Source: Pycnococcus provasolii
Taxonomy: Eukaryota; Chlorophyta; Pseudoscourfieldiophyceae; Pseudoscourfieldiales; Pycnococcaceae
Assembly (NCBI GenBank): GCA_938743325.2
Contig: OW568861.1
Span: 1,426,001 to 1,490,000, forward strand
DNA: 64,000 nucleotides
Reading direction: 5' to 3'
A model generated the notes under the pieces. It worked only from the letters and a program-made list of their open reading frames with translations. It had not been told where the DNA came from and ran no database searches. A program made the position numbers and the translations under genes. Shown in pieces: positions 44,748-55,193 of this stretch (positions within the stretch are counted from its first letter, which is position 1; every line of letters starts with the position of its first letter).

Positions 44748-45544
44748 ACTGCACTTCTCTGTCGTCTTCGTTGCTTGTTGCCGTGTACGAGATACGGATA
44801 TCTATCGCCGTTTGTGATGGAGGGGGAGGGAGGGAGGGAGGGAGGATGGTGCGTGGAGCGCGTGGGAGGCGGGGTATCGTTGGACCTGGAGGGGGAGGAG
44901 GGGGAATTCAGAATTCAAGGTCCACAATGGTCCACCTGGCACATCCATTATAGCCTTTATAGGTAGAGGGAAAACGCTCCCTCGGATTTGGGCATCGCCC
45001 CCCCCCGCCCCTTTCCTTTCCTGCACCTCCTCTTTCCTCCCTCCCTTTGACCCTATCCTGCTTTTCTGTCGCGGGAAAGGGCACAGATTTGCTCGCCTCG
45101 TTTCTCTGCGGCTGCTGTGCAGAGAAAGATTGGGCAGAGAGAGTAGTGAGAGAAGGACGGCACGACGAAGACGACGAGGTAGGAAGTAAGGACTGAGGAG
45201 GAGCCTCTTGCACGAAGGAAACGGGAGGTTGGCGGTGGCGATCGTGGTCACGTGGTGGGGGGATTTGATCCCCCCAAGTCCGCCCTTTCTCCGCCTCTTT
45301 CTGCTCGCAAACAACCCCTCGCACCTCAGGCTCCTCCTCCACCCTCCCCCTCTTTCTGCCCGTCCTTTTGTGCCAGCGTGGCAAAAGATACGACCACTAC
45401 CGGGTACCGAAAATGGCTTTGTTTTTGTTTAACACCCAGAAAAGAAAAAATGAAGAAAAAATCAAACAATGGCGCTTCCATCCTCAACAGACAACCACGC
45501 AGCAACAACCCGTGACACCACACCCAACTGCCTTCTTGTATCGC
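44748..45544. other. Intergenic, no gene recognised
   Basis: About 800 bp with GGGAGG runs near 44830 and a C run near 45000. It contains the 5' side of the gene at 44085 and the 3' side of the one at 45545. Confidence 0.5.
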
Positions 45545-46432
45545 TTACCCCGTTCGGTAGCCGCCGTCATTATACCCCTTGTATCCGTACTTGCTGTACG
45601 GCTTCTCGTACCCGTACCCGTAGTTGTCGCCGTACTTGTAGTTGTCGCCGTACTTGTAGCCGTCGCCGTACTTGAAGCTGTCGCCGTACTTGCGATTCTT
45701 GCCCCACCAGCCGAATTTCTTTTCGTAGCTGTAAGTGTAGAATGTCTTCTTCTTCGCGTTCGGGTCCTTGTTCTCCACGTTGATGTTCCAGATTCCGTTC
45801 TCCACGCTTTCAGAGTGCCCCCCATTTTTCAGGGCCTCCAGCACCAACGCCTCTCCAACGCCTCCGTTTCCGTTTCGCGTGAAAAGTCCGTGCGCACTCC
45901 ACACAGAGCAGCGTCCAAAGTAGTCACGCTTCGTCTCGTCGTCAACCTTGAGCGTGATCTTCGCCGTGCCACTGTTGCCGCAAGTATCTTGCGACGGCTC
46001 GCAAAGTAGACTTCCCAGAGTAAACGCGTCAAGTGCACACACGTAGACAGCCTGGCACATTTCCAGCTCGTGTGCTTCGGGATTGTTCCAGTTCGTTGCT
46101 TCGGGATTGCCGTACTCGCGTGCGAGCTTGACCACAAGTCCGTACTGGTCGAAGAAGTGCCAGTGCTCACAGCTGCGATCGCCATCCGCGCACTTGCTGC
46201 CATCCTCGTAACTTCCCATCAGCTTACGCCTAGTAATATTTTGCGGCGAAAACGTGTTTTCCAAAAATTCGCCGCTCTTCTCCAGAAATTTTGCGTGGTC
46301 GAGGTTGGGCACGCACTTTCCTGAGGAGGGGTCGGAGGAGACGGAGGCTGCGGCGGCGACATCGTTCGTGAGAAAGATGGCTGCGGTGGCAGCCGAAGCA
46401 GCGAGGGCGAACTTCAGCAGCGACTTCGGCAT
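45545..46432 (-). CDS. Secreted or lumenal Cys-containing protein with Tyr-Gly tail repeats
   Basis: The product has 295 residues from the ATG at 46432, with a signal peptide or thylakoid-type signal (LLKFALAASAATAAIFLTND, cleaved after VAAAAS). The middle contains eight or more Cys (GSKCADGDRSCEHWHFFD, MCQAVYVCALDAFTLGSLLC). The C-terminus has a tandem hexapeptide repeat close to YKYGDN (four to five units), then a Tyr/Gly/Lys-rich end. Tyr-rich repeats of this type can be cross-linked in extracellular matrices. I do not recognise the middle domain. Function unknown. Confidence 0.65.
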   Translation of the reverse strand: MPKSLLKFALAASAATAAIFLTNDVAAAASVSSDPSSGKCVPNLDHAKFLEKSGEFLENTFSPQNITRRKLMGSYEDGSKCADGDRSCEHWHFFDQYGLVVKLAREYGNPEATNWNNPEAHELEMCQAVYVCALDAFTLGSLLCEPSQDTCGNSGTAKITLKVDDETKRDYFGRCSVWSAHGLFTRNGNGGVGEALVLEALKNGGHSESVENGIWNINVENKDPNAKKKTFYTYSYEKKFGWWGKNRKYGDSFKYGDGYKYGDNYKYGDNYGYGYEKPYSKYGYKGYNDGGYRTG

Positions 46433-47037
46433 CGTGGCGTTGACGAGTGAATTGAGTGAACGACTCAAGGCGAGAGGACGACAGGCCTAGCTTGTCGAGC
46501 AGTAGAAGCGGGTGGAGGAAGTATGGCAAGTACAACTGGTAGTGCGAGCGCGAGCCACCATCCCCACGCCTCGTTGCGTCGAACTGGTTACGCTGCGAGG
46601 CGGCATCATGGCGGAAGAAGAGAGGGGGGAGGGGGGGAGGTCCTGACCTACTTCCTCCCAGGCGGGGGGTCGGAGATTTCAATGGTGTAAATCACTGTGA
46701 AATAACAGGGGCCCCTGCCCTTGGCCACGCGCAGATTGGGGGTTTGGGGGGGCCATGTTTTTATTGAACAGAGGGTTGGGTTTTTCGGCAGGATACTACT
46801 TTACTCTCATCTCGGGCAAAGCCTCTCAAAAGAAGCAAAAAAAAAAGTAAACCACCACCACAGTACCACACCACTTGCACCATCAGCTCCAGCCCAAAGC
46901 CCCAAACAAAAACAGTCACGCAAGTACGCACATGACAAAAGTGAAACACGCACACACACAGCCAGCCACTCTGCAGCCAGCAATCATCAATCTCCAGTAT
47001 AGATGATGAGGAAGTAAGTATGCACGTGTTTGTGAAT
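46433..47037. other. Intergenic, no gene recognised
   Basis: About 600 bp; holds the promoter of the gene at 45545 and the 3' flank of the protease gene. Runs of G near 46625 and 46738. Confidence 0.5.
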
Positions 47038-48450
47038 TTACGCGGCCAGTGCTGCTTCCAAAACTGTAGTGGTGTTTTTCAGTGGGTAGCTTGCCATGCT
47101 TGCGATGCCGCACATGCCGCGCGGCGCCACGCCTGTCGCGAGGCGGATGTAGCCATCTTCACCCCACTTATCGCTCCAAGAATTCTTCACGATCCAGTAG
47201 TCGGTTCCGTTCACGTCGTAATCCGTGCCGTATCCCACGAGCAGAACGCCATGGTCAAGTTGTGTGCCACAATTGACATCCGAGAAGACGCCGCCGCTGT
47301 ACAGCTGAAAATCGAGGTGATTCGCCTGGATGGCGACGCTCACAGGCTGCTTCGCAACAGCCTTCATGAGCGCCACCTCGCTCCCAGGTTTCACGTCTTC
47401 GTGTCCATCAATCGTCGCCGCATCACGCCTGACACGAGTGGCATCACACAGCACCTTGCGAGGCTTGAATGGATTCGGCCTCTCTCCAGCTGGCGGAGGA
47501 GCGTAGTCACGCTTCGCCTCGTATGTCCAGTCGCTGTACGTGTCGAGCCCACCGTTGCTTTCAATCCACGCAAAGGCGTTGTCCATGATCCCGCCACCGC
47601 ATCCCATATCACGCTTCGTGTCGCAGTCGAGAAGCTCCTGCTCACTCAAGCTCACAGCTGGGAACGCATTCGTCGCGAGCGCCTGAACACCCTCCACCGC
47701 CGCCACCGCTGAGAAAGCCCAGCACGATCCGCACTGCTTTTGGTTCTTCACGCTCGTGACAGCCTGACGAGGCTCCTTGCGCCAATCGACGCTCGTGCCA
47801 CCGAAGTGCTTGGGTGCCGGTTCGAAGCTTCCGTCGGGAGGGAGATGCACTTTCGCCGCGAGACGTGCACGTCCAGCGTCGTCGTTCACACCGAGACGTG
47901 TGTTCAAAAACTCCTCGTGCGTCAAATCTGCCAGGTATCCCAGCCCAAGCCGGTACTCCTTGGTGGGATCATTTCGCAGTTCTTTGTTACGCTCGATGAC
48001 GTACATGGCGTTTTTGGCCCACGTGTGGAAACGGGTGGCGGGAGGAGGAGGCTGCTGCTGCTGCTCGCCGCCGTCATCATGTTCAGATTCCTTCTTCTTC
48101 TTCTCGTCGTTGTGGTGACAGTGGTGGTGCGCCCACTTGTGCCATCGCGTGTACACTTCACGCAGCGGGTGGTTCTCGTCCTCCAATTGCATCATCATCA
48201 TCACTCCTTCTCCTTCTTCTTCTCCATGATAGGAAGGCGAGGAGGATGACGACGTCTCCTTCAGAACAGCTTCCACAAGACTCGCCCAATCGTCCGCCGG
48301 AGTCGGCGGATATTCATCGCTGCTGCTCTTCCACTTCAAAGTGGCGGCAGAGGCCGTGGTGTAGTAGTTGTTGTGAGTAGGAGAAAGTATCTGCAGGACG
48401 AAAACGACGACGACGACAAAGATAAGAGGAGACATTATCATCTTCGCCAT
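47038..48450 (-). CDS. Papain-family (C1A) cysteine protease precursor
   Basis: The product has 470 residues. A signal peptide (~1-22, [14 protein letters not shown]) leads a pro-region with an I29-type inhibitor: [20 protein letters not shown] followed by [21 protein letters not shown] His/Glu/Gln-rich insert before the inhibitor domain is unusual. The mature enzyme starts at ~SVDWRKEP and has the oxyanion Gln and catalytic Cys243 in [13 protein letters not shown], the His in [12 protein letters not shown] and Asn in [27 protein letters not shown] is the usual glycine loop. It resembles cathepsin L/plant senescence proteases of lysosome or vacuole. All active-site residues are present. Confidence 0.93.
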   Translation of the reverse strand: MAKMIMSPLIFVVVVVFVLQILSPTHNNYYTTASAATLKWKSSSDEYPPTPADDWASLVEAVLKETSSSSSPSYHGEEEGEGVMMMMQLEDENHPLREVYTRWHKWAHHHCHHNDEKKKKESEHDDGGEQQQQPPPPATRFHTWAKNAMYVIERNKELRNDPTKEYRLGLGYLADLTHEEFLNTRLGVNDDAGRARLAAKVHLPPDGSFEPAPKHFGGTSVDWRKEPRQAVTSVKNQKQCGSCWAFSAVAAVEGVQALATNAFPAVSLSEQELLDCDTKRDMGCGGGIMDNAFAWIESNGGLDTYSDWTYEAKRDYAPPPAGERPNPFKPRKVLCDATRVRRDAATIDGHEDVKPGSEVALMKAVAKQPVSVAIQANHLDFQLYSGGVFSDVNCGTQLDHGVLLVGYGTDYDVNGTDYWIVKNSWSDKWGEDGYIRLATGVAPRGMCGIASMASYPLKNTTTVLEAALAA

Positions 48451-48786
48451 TTTCAGGGTTGGTTGACAAAATGGTGTGGTGGAAAAAACGGAAATTCACT
48501 GCCAAAACAACCAACGCGCTTTCTTGGATTGATAAGAGGGAAGGGGGGGGGGGGGGGGGGGGGCATCTGCTGCCGCCAGCTCCATAAGAAGAAGGGTTTT
48601 GACTTTTGAGTTAGGGTTGTGAAAAGACATCTGGACCTGGACACATATATGTAATACATCATATGATATCAATGATCGATACGTTAATACTTACTTAATA
48701 ATATTGCCGACGATATGTGAGCTTCTCGTCCGCCAATTCTCCCATCAGCCACACCTGCCACGCGTATCTAGAACAGCGCGGCGGCA
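48451..48786. other. Intergenic with a G homopolymer
   Basis: Contains a run of about 20 G near 48545, which may be hard to sequence. Nothing else recognised. Confidence 0.6.
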
Positions 48787-49401
48787 TCAACCAAGAATGT
48801 TGTTGTCACGTCCACTTTCGGCTGCCACGACAGAGTCCTCCCAATTCACGTCTGCGAACGCACCACCAATCGCGGCGATAGACCTCCAGCCATTTTGGAA
48901 AAACGTGCCAAGGATGTCGTTTACCGTCGCCGTTTCGTCGTCATCTATCATCGCCATCGTCTCGATCGCCGCTTTGTAGTCCATCATCGCCAGCTCCCTC
49001 GCTACGACAGTCGACGCATCCCTAATCTTCTTCCAGTCTACCGATGCAATCAATTGCGCCGCCGTCGCAATCGATTGATGAGTGCCAGTCCGAGTCGACT
49101 CCTCCTGTGGAGATAAATCATGGAGGATCGCCGTCCAGTCTGGTATTTGCTTTGCTGCCTCAGCTGCCTTGCAAATAGCCTGCCAATCCACGTCCAGGAC
49201 AGAATACACCGCAATTACCATATCGCCGAAGAGTGTTTCCTGCATACATTCCAAGTGAGCGCTCTTGTCAAACTGCAAGCATTGATCGACTGCGTTGAGT
49301 GCTGCGACCCAGTTACAAAGAGAGATTGCTTCTGTCGCCTTTGCCACCAAGTTCCAATCTACTACGAATAGCGTGTTGTTCGCGTGACGACGACCCGTCA
49401 T
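48787..49401 (-). CDS. Protein of four degenerate VDW repeats
   Basis: The product has 204 residues and no signal or membrane segment. It is mostly helical and repeats a ~50-residue unit that begins with Val-Asp-Trp: VVDWNLVAKATEAI, DVDWQAICKAAEAAKQI, SVDWKKIRDASTVVAREL and a cut-off DVNWEDSVVAAES. Inside the units a second half often reads WxAAL or YKAAIE. I do not know this repeat family. The last unit stops early, so the gene may be truncated at its 3' side. Confidence 0.6.
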   Translation of the reverse strand: MTGRRHANNTLFVVDWNLVAKATEAISLCNWVAALNAVDQCLQFDKSAHLECMQETLFGDMVIAVYSVLDVDWQAICKAAEAAKQIPDWTAILHDLSPQEESTRTGTHQSIATAAQLIASVDWKKIRDASTVVARELAMMDYKAAIETMAMIDDDETATVNDILGTFFQNGWRSIAAIGGAFADVNWEDSVVAAESGRDNNILG

Positions 49402-49690
49402 CAATCAAAGCACTGCTAACCTTAGTAGTAGAGGTTATTATTATCCGCACGACGGAGTCGAGCACGCGCACGCCACCACGCAATACAGTATACACGCGCG
49501 CCAGTGAGGGACACCTTCCAGCAGACCGTCGCGTCGCGATAAACACGAAAGTTTGAAAGTGGAAAGAAAGGGAACACACAGAGACTGCAAAGCAGACTAC
49601 TAATAATGTCCACTCAAAATCTACGGTTCGGGGTTTTAGGGGAGGAGACCGGGATTCCGAAGAAACAAACTCAGTTAAAAAACATGCATG

Positions 49691-50593
49691 TCATACGGCA
49701 CCTGTTACGCCTGTGGCCACCAAGACCTTGATGGCACTTACCAGCTGCGGCAGCTCGATCGTAAGTACGACCCAGGCAAGACGCTGGAAAAGGTTAGCAA
49801 GCGGCGACAGAAATGGAAAAAGCTCTTCGACGAGCTCGGACCATGCCTTGTTGTCGGGAACAAGGGTCCTTGCACGCGAACGCAGCTCCTCATTTGGAAC
49901 AAGTTCATCCTCGTTGTCACCAGGAAGTACGCGGAGACTCACCGCGATCGTCGTCGGCTCTTCTACCTCCGTCTCCTCCGTTTTCGTAGGAGTCTCGTGG
50001 TCTTGTTGTTTTCGAAAGAAGTGCATGGCCGTCGCGTCGCAGATGAGAGCTGGAACGAGCTGTTGACGTGCGAACAGTCCAAGGCGTGCTTGAGCAATCA
50101 GCCCAGTGATGGCAAGTGGCGACACGATGCTGCTGTGCTCCCACAACATTGATAGCACAGATTTTAACGTCAAGATGGACCCAGGAGCCGAGAGAATGAG
50201 ACGCACGTCGACGGCGATCTCAATTGCGTAACGGACCACAGAAATTGCGAAGACGACCTCTGCGATTTGCATCCACCGCTCGAGCTTCTGGGTCACTTCC
50301 TGTCCTGCGACATTCGCAACGACACGTGTTTCGTTCATGGTGAAAGAAGAGGAATAGGCGGAGGGCGCAGCATCCGCATTCGCCGACGACGCCGACGACG
50401 CTTGTTGTTGAGTCAAGAAACGAAGATGTGCTTGTTTTTGTGCTCGCAGAGGACCTTTGTTGTTTTGGACGAAAACATGATTGCGTCGTCGTGCAAACTT
50501 CTTCCGCTGCTGCTGTGGTAGCCGAGCAGCAGCAGCAGCGGCGTCGGCGGAAGAATAACGACTACTCCTACTGATAAATCTGGTCGCCATCAT
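49691..50593 (-). CDS. Organelle-targeted membrane protein of unknown function
   Basis: About 300 residues. The N-terminus is rich in Arg, Ser and Gln and lacks acids (to ~65), fitting a plastid or mitochondrial import signal. After a linker, hydrophobic helices include IAEVVFAISVVRYAIEIAVD, SIVSPLAITGLIAQARLGLF and, near the end, LAWVVLTIELPQLVSAIKVL. Between them is an acidic loop (EETEVEEPTTIAVSLRVLPG). No family recognised. It is divergent from the GPR155-like gene 370 bp away. Confidence 0.6.
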   Translation of the reverse strand: MMATRFISRSSRYSSADAAAAAARLPQQQRKKFARRRNHVFVQNNKGPLRAQKQAHLRFLTQQQASSASSANADAAPSAYSSSFTMNETRVVANVAGQEVTQKLERWMQIAEVVFAISVVRYAIEIAVDVRLILSAPGSILTLKSVLSMLWEHSSIVSPLAITGLIAQARLGLFARQQLVPALICDATAMHFFRKQQDHETPTKTEETEVEEPTTIAVSLRVLPGDNEDELVPNEELRSRARTLVPDNKAWSELVEELFPFLSPLANLFQRLAWVVLTIELPQLVSAIKVLVATGVTGAV

Positions 50594-50963
50594 CACCAAT
50601 ATATCGATAAAAAGAGAGGAGAAGAAACCCAGTCACCAGTGGGCATTTTGAGTCGAAAGCCCAAACGATCGTCTAAACTTTCTTTTTCCCAACGGTCAAA
50701 AGCCGGAACCCGGGAATAATCGAGCGCCAACGTGAAGAAAAGACCTGGGAGCTTCGATTTGAAGACGTAAAACACTCTCCCCAGTCCCACAGAGAGCATC
50801 TCACGCACTTTCTAGCTATACATACATTCCGTAAACACGTGCTAGCTGTTCGTGGTGGTAGTGCAGATTGACACGACGCCGGGCCTGCACGAACGCCACG
50901 GTTTTCGCATACTACTATTTGTTTCAGTAGTAGTACTACTACGTACGGATTCTTCTTCTTATT
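50594..50963. other. Divergent intergenic region
   Basis: 370 bp between the genes at 49691 and 50964; contains a tagtagtactactac palindromic stretch near 50930. No gene. Confidence 0.5.
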
Positions 50964-53900
50964 ATGTCGTCGTCCAATGCCACGACGACAACAATTACTG
51001 CGACGACGGCGGCGGCGATGAACGTGTCAGCAGCGTTTCCCAAAGAAGCGACGACGACGCAGGAGATGAATCAACAGCCTACTTCACCTCCCAATTTGCA
51101 GTCTCTCGTCCTCGATCTTCTCACGGAGGGAATCCTCAATGCGACGACGTCCACTACAGCACCGCTGTCCGATGCTGGCTTGACGAAATCTTTCCGTCCT
51201 GGAGAAGGTGATGACTCCATGACGACGACGAATGAAAGTACGATGCGCATCTCGCGCTTGAACTCCGCCATTGGCATGGTTTTCACGCTAATCCTACTAG
51301 GGTACCTCGCGCGTAAGCTCAAGTACATCCCGGAACGTGCAGAATACGGCATCGGGCAATTTGTCGGTAAGTTTGCCATGCCCTTCGCGTACGGATCTGG
51401 AATTGCCAAAATCAACCTCGCCACCATGAATATCAACATCCTGCTGACAATCGTCATCGCCAAGCTTGTGCTGTTCATCGCCACCGCGGGATTCACGCTT
51501 GTGCTCAGCGCCAAATGGACGATTTGGGGATCCAATTTCTGGAGACTGAAGAAGGAGGACGTCGAGGTGGAGGAGAGAAAAGTCGTGCGTGAGGAGGAGA
51601 GGAAGGCACGCGTCGAAAATGGAGAAGAACACCCGTCGCATCGTTCTTCAATCGCTTCAACACCACGGCAGCAGCAGTCATCACCCTTCGTTTTGTCGGA
51701 CAATTTCATACACGGCTTCGCTAAGGCTGGCATCTTCGGCATCTTTGTTACGCAGGCAAATGACGTCGCGTTCGGCGTGCCAATCATCGACGCGCTGTAT
51801 CCGCCACCACCGGATGGCAGCTCAGCTCCACTGAGCCAGTACTGCTATCTCAGCGTGGCTATCAGTCTTGGCGTCGCAAATGTCCTCGGATACATTCTCA
51901 TGGAAGTTTCCAGCGCGATGGAGGCTGCTCGGAAGCGTCCACCAACCCTTGGAAATGACGACGACGACGAGTCACCACGATCGGCAGCCGCAGCTCTCGT
52001 CAATGGCGGCGGCGGCGACGGCGACGACGACGTCGCGGAAGGTATAATAATCGTTGACGTTGGAGGAAACGATGACGGTGGCGTTGTTGGGGACCACCAC
52101 AAAACCATCACCAACGGCGGCAGCACCACGACAGCAGCAGCAGCAGCGGAGCGAGCACAACAACATTATTACAAGGAGGAGGATGGAGAAGGAGAAGAAG
52201 AGGAAGGTGATGCGCGAATGCCACCACCACCACCGTCGTCATCATCACCGCCGCCGCCAAATCAGGTTCAAAGCACAAAGACGAAGAGGATGGCATGGCG
52301 TTCCATCCTACACGCACGGGCTCTCACACACAACAACACCACACTTAGGCTCGTTGGCGACGTCACATTCGCCGTCGTGAGCAACCCGAGCTTCGTGGCT
52401 ACGGTTATTGGATTTATCTGGGCAGCTGCGAGTGGCGGGCGTGGCTTTGCCGTGAACGACTACGTGAACAAGACGGTGACGGCGGCGGCAAACACCTTCA
52501 ACGCCATGGCTCTTTTTACGATTGGCTACATCGCGGCTGGATCGCTTGGGAGCATGAACGGCAAGTCGTTCTGCACCGCATGTTTGCTTTCCGTAACCAA
52601 GGTGGTGCTGTCTCCACTCGTTTGGTACCTCACGTACCTCGCCATCGCGCGTGTGAACGGCGGAGGGGATGACGTTGGCGATGAGGTGGGCGACGTGTAC
52701 GCCAACTTTTTGTACGTGCTTGGTTCCTTCCCCACGTCACCTGGCGTGCTTGGATTCTCCGTGCTCTTCAACGTGCAGCCGAACGTCATCAGCCTGGCAA
52801 TTGTCATCGGCACGGCGATGAGCGCGCCAGCGCTCTACGTGTACACAGCCCTGCTCGGCAATCTTGAGGAATTCAATCTCATGAATGTTATCTACGACAC
52901 AGGTGCGGTGTGCAACATCCTTAGCATGTGCCTGCTGACGGTGCTCTTCCTCCACGCGCTTGTGCTTGGCGTGCGCGTCTTCCCCGTGCCACACGCCTTC
53001 ATTCCTCTCGCCATCACTCAGCTCGGCTTTTCGGTATTCAATTTCGCGTGCGGCTTCATGCCCGTTTTCGTCGCGGACGGTATTCCACTGCAGGATCTGA
53101 CGAACGCACAGCTCGCGGAGGGGGGCACGCTCACGTACGAGACGCCGCTGGGTTTGCGATGGGCCTCGCAGCAGGCGCTGCTTGCATACGCGGCCCTTCA
53201 GTCGTTTGGCAAAACGATTCAGCATCTCCTCCTCCTCAATAATAGCGACGGCGGCGACGGCGGCGAGTGGTGGAGTCAAGGCGTGCTCGTTGACGTGCAT
53301 CTTACGCAACAATCCGTGTTTGCCGTAAGCTGGATCTTCGAAAGGGCAATCACGTGCTGGAGCTTAATTGCCGTGCATCGCTTGCTGCAATTTATTGCCG
53401 CGGCGGAGAAGGAGCACGGACGCCTGCAAACCGTGGAAATGGCTTGTTTGAATGAAGAATACAATGACGAACGAGACGATAGTGACCATCAAAAGCAGGA
53501 GAAGCCGCCGCCGCTACATCAACAACGCCGTCTTGTTTCCATCTCTGATAAAACACATGTTATTGCTGCCAATGACGACAACGCCGAACGCAGCGATGAT
53601 GGCAACGCATCGTCATCATCATCATCGAAGGAGGAGGAGGAGAACAAGAAGCCAGATGGTGGTGATGACGATGAGGAGGAAGATGTGCCCCATCGCAGAT
53701 CTTTCGAAGGCATGCGGCGAAGATTGACGTCGTCATTCCGCAAGACGACATCAGCTGCTCGGGCGGAAGAACGACAACAACAACAACATCTACGACGACT
53801 ACGAAGCGCACGCAGCTTGGCCACCACATGGCAGCTTTCCAAGGGGATGGCGCCTCCATCTCCTCTTGCTTACCTTACGTACGTGCTGCTTGGTTGGGTG

Positions 53901-54956
53901 CTCCCCGTCGCTCTTCTGCTGATCATCGTGTTTGCCTCCCCCCCTCTCGAACTATTGCCTGGCATGCGCTGCTGGATCGAGTACGGGTACGTACAAGTCG
54001 TGACAGGACTGGTATTCAACGTCGTGTTCGTGGTACTCATAATCGTTGGCCTATTCGTGGTATACGCACACCGCAAAGCGGTCAGCTTACTGCCTCGTGT
54101 GATTCGCGTGTCACTGCGACGCGTGCAGGTGAAGAAGGGGGGTGGTGACGACGATCATAACGACGTCTCAAGAATAAGACCACAGACGCTGATTCGTCGC
54201 ATCTCTTCAATGACAGTCATGAAAACGACGACGGATCATCAAGGCGACGACGACGATGATGATGTCACACCGCCGTCAACTCCCTTTCGTCATGGGACGA
54301 CGACGCCACTGCGTCGAACTTCGACACCGATTCGAAGCTCCATGTCCACCGGCAGATTGCACCAACATCATCACATGGTGAGTTCGTCGTCATCAGCGGT
54401 TGCGGCAGCTGCAGCCAAAGAGCATCTCAGGCGAGCCGAAGGTTCCGCAAGCAGCCACAACCGCCAATTTGTCTCGGACACCGTCACCGTTTTGATCGTG
54501 GCATTCTGCCAAGTGGTTGCTCTCGTGCTCCGCGCGACGCACTTCGTCACACTGCTCAGCTACAACTTTGTCGGCGACGACGCAAAGGTGACAAATGCGA
54601 CCGATGCCGCTTCGTTTGCCGTAAGTCGCCTCATACCACTTACGGAATTTTACCAGGCGGGCAGCATGCAGGTGATGCTCTTCGCAGTTTTGTTTCAGAA
54701 TCTGCTCGGGTTCTTCACTGCCGTCGTTTGCCTCACACGCACGGCGGTGACGGAGCCATGGACGCGATTGTGCGTGTCTCTCGTCAGGCGATGGACGGTG
54801 GCAACGGCGAATGCTCCCGTCAGCCGAGGCGTAGGTGAGTGGTGGGGAGGTTCGATCACCGCGATCGAGCACGACTATGATGACTACATCGCGGATGTGC
54901 AATCGGCGAGAAGTGGTCGTGAGGATAATAGCAGTAGTGACAGGGAAGAGAATTGA
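50964..54956 (+). CDS. GPR155/LYCHOS-like multi-pass membrane protein
   Basis: The product has 1330 residues with no intron. The N-terminal part is a PIN-like (auxin-efflux carrier fold) transporter domain: MVFTLILLGYLARKLKYIPE, FVGKFAMPFAYGSGIAKINL, IVIAKLVLFIATAGFTLVLS, GIFGIFVTQANDVAFGVPII and YLSVAISLGVANVLGYILME, in the order found in animal GPR155. After an acidic loop a second half follows (FVATVIGFIWAAASGGRGFA, FNAMALFTIGYIAAGSLG, SVLFNVQPNVISLAIVIG). Further helices to ~1290 resemble the GPCR-like half, divided by long Ser/Asp/Glu loops. The DEP domain known at the C-terminus of animal LYCHOS is not visible. Animal LYCHOS senses lysosomal cholesterol for mTORC1. A function in algae is not known. 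Confidence 0.85.
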   Translation: MSSSNATTTTITATTAAAMNVSAAFPKEATTTQEMNQQPTSPPNLQSLVLDLLTEGILNATTSTTAPLSDAGLTKSFRPGEGDDSMTTTNESTMRISRLNSAIGMVFTLILLGYLARKLKYIPERAEYGIGQFVGKFAMPFAYGSGIAKINLATMNINILLTIVIAKLVLFIATAGFTLVLSAKWTIWGSNFWRLKKEDVEVEERKVVREEERKARVENGEEHPSHRSSIASTPRQQQSSPFVLSDNFIHGFAKAGIFGIFVTQANDVAFGVPIIDALYPPPPDGSSAPLSQYCYLSVAISLGVANVLGYILMEVSSAMEAARKRPPTLGNDDDDESPRSAAAALVNGGGGDGDDDVAEGIIIVDVGGNDDGGVVGDHHKTITNGGSTTTAAAAAERAQQHYYKEEDGEGEEEEGDARMPPPPPSSSSPPPPNQVQSTKTKRMAWRSILHARALTHNNTTLRLVGDVTFAVVSNPSFVATVIGFIWAAASGGRGFAVNDYVNKTVTAAANTFNAMALFTIGYIAAGSLGSMNGKSFCTACLLSVTKVVLSPLVWYLTYLAIARVNGGGDDVGDEVGDVYANFLYVLGSFPTSPGVLGFSVLFNVQPNVISLAIVIGTAMSAPALYVYTALLGNLEEFNLMNVIYDTGAVCNILSMCLLTVLFLHALVLGVRVFPVPHAFIPLAITQLGFSVFNFACGFMPVFVADGIPLQDLTNAQLAEGGTLTYETPLGLRWASQQALLAYAALQSFGKTIQHLLLLNNSDGGDGGEWWSQGVLVDVHLTQQSVFAVSWIFERAITCWSLIAVHRLLQFIAAAEKEHGRLQTVEMACLNEEYNDERDDSDHQKQEKPPPLHQQRRLVSISDKTHVIAANDDNAERSDDGNASSSSSSKEEEENKKPDGGDDDEEEDVPHRRSFEGMRRRLTSSFRKTTSAARAEERQQQQHLRRLRSARSLATTWQLSKGMAPPSPLAYLTYVLLGWVLPVALLLIIVFASPPLELLPGMRCWIEYGYVQVVTGLVFNVVFVVLIIVGLFVVYAHRKAVSLLPRVIRVSLRRVQVKKGGGDDDHNDVSRIRPQTLIRRISSMTVMKTTTDHQGDDDDDDVTPPSTPFRHGTTTPLRRTSTPIRSSMSTGRLHQHHHMVSSSSSAVAAAAAKEHLRRAEGSASSHNRQFVSDTVTVLIVAFCQVVALVLRATHFVTLLSYNFVGDDAKVTNATDAASFAVSRLIPLTEFYQAGSMQVMLFAVLFQNLLGFFTAVVCLTRTAVTEPWTRLCVSLVRRWTVATANAPVSRGVGEWWGGSITAIEHDYDDYIADVQSARSGREDNSSSDREEN

Positions 54957-55193
54957 CCGAATTGATTGGAATGGGTGGTCAACTTAACTGGTTGGTGATT
55001 GGGAAGAAAAAATAGGTACGGAACTTACAGGCAGGCTGCGTACTGTACCTGTCACACGGAAACTTTCACTTTTTTCATTTTCAAACAAATGGATACAATG
55101 TTTGTTTCCCAAGGAAAATGTTTTCTCTTTCCTCCTACCAATCTTAATATTTTCTTTTTGTCACACCCACCACTCCCAATTCACACATCCAAT

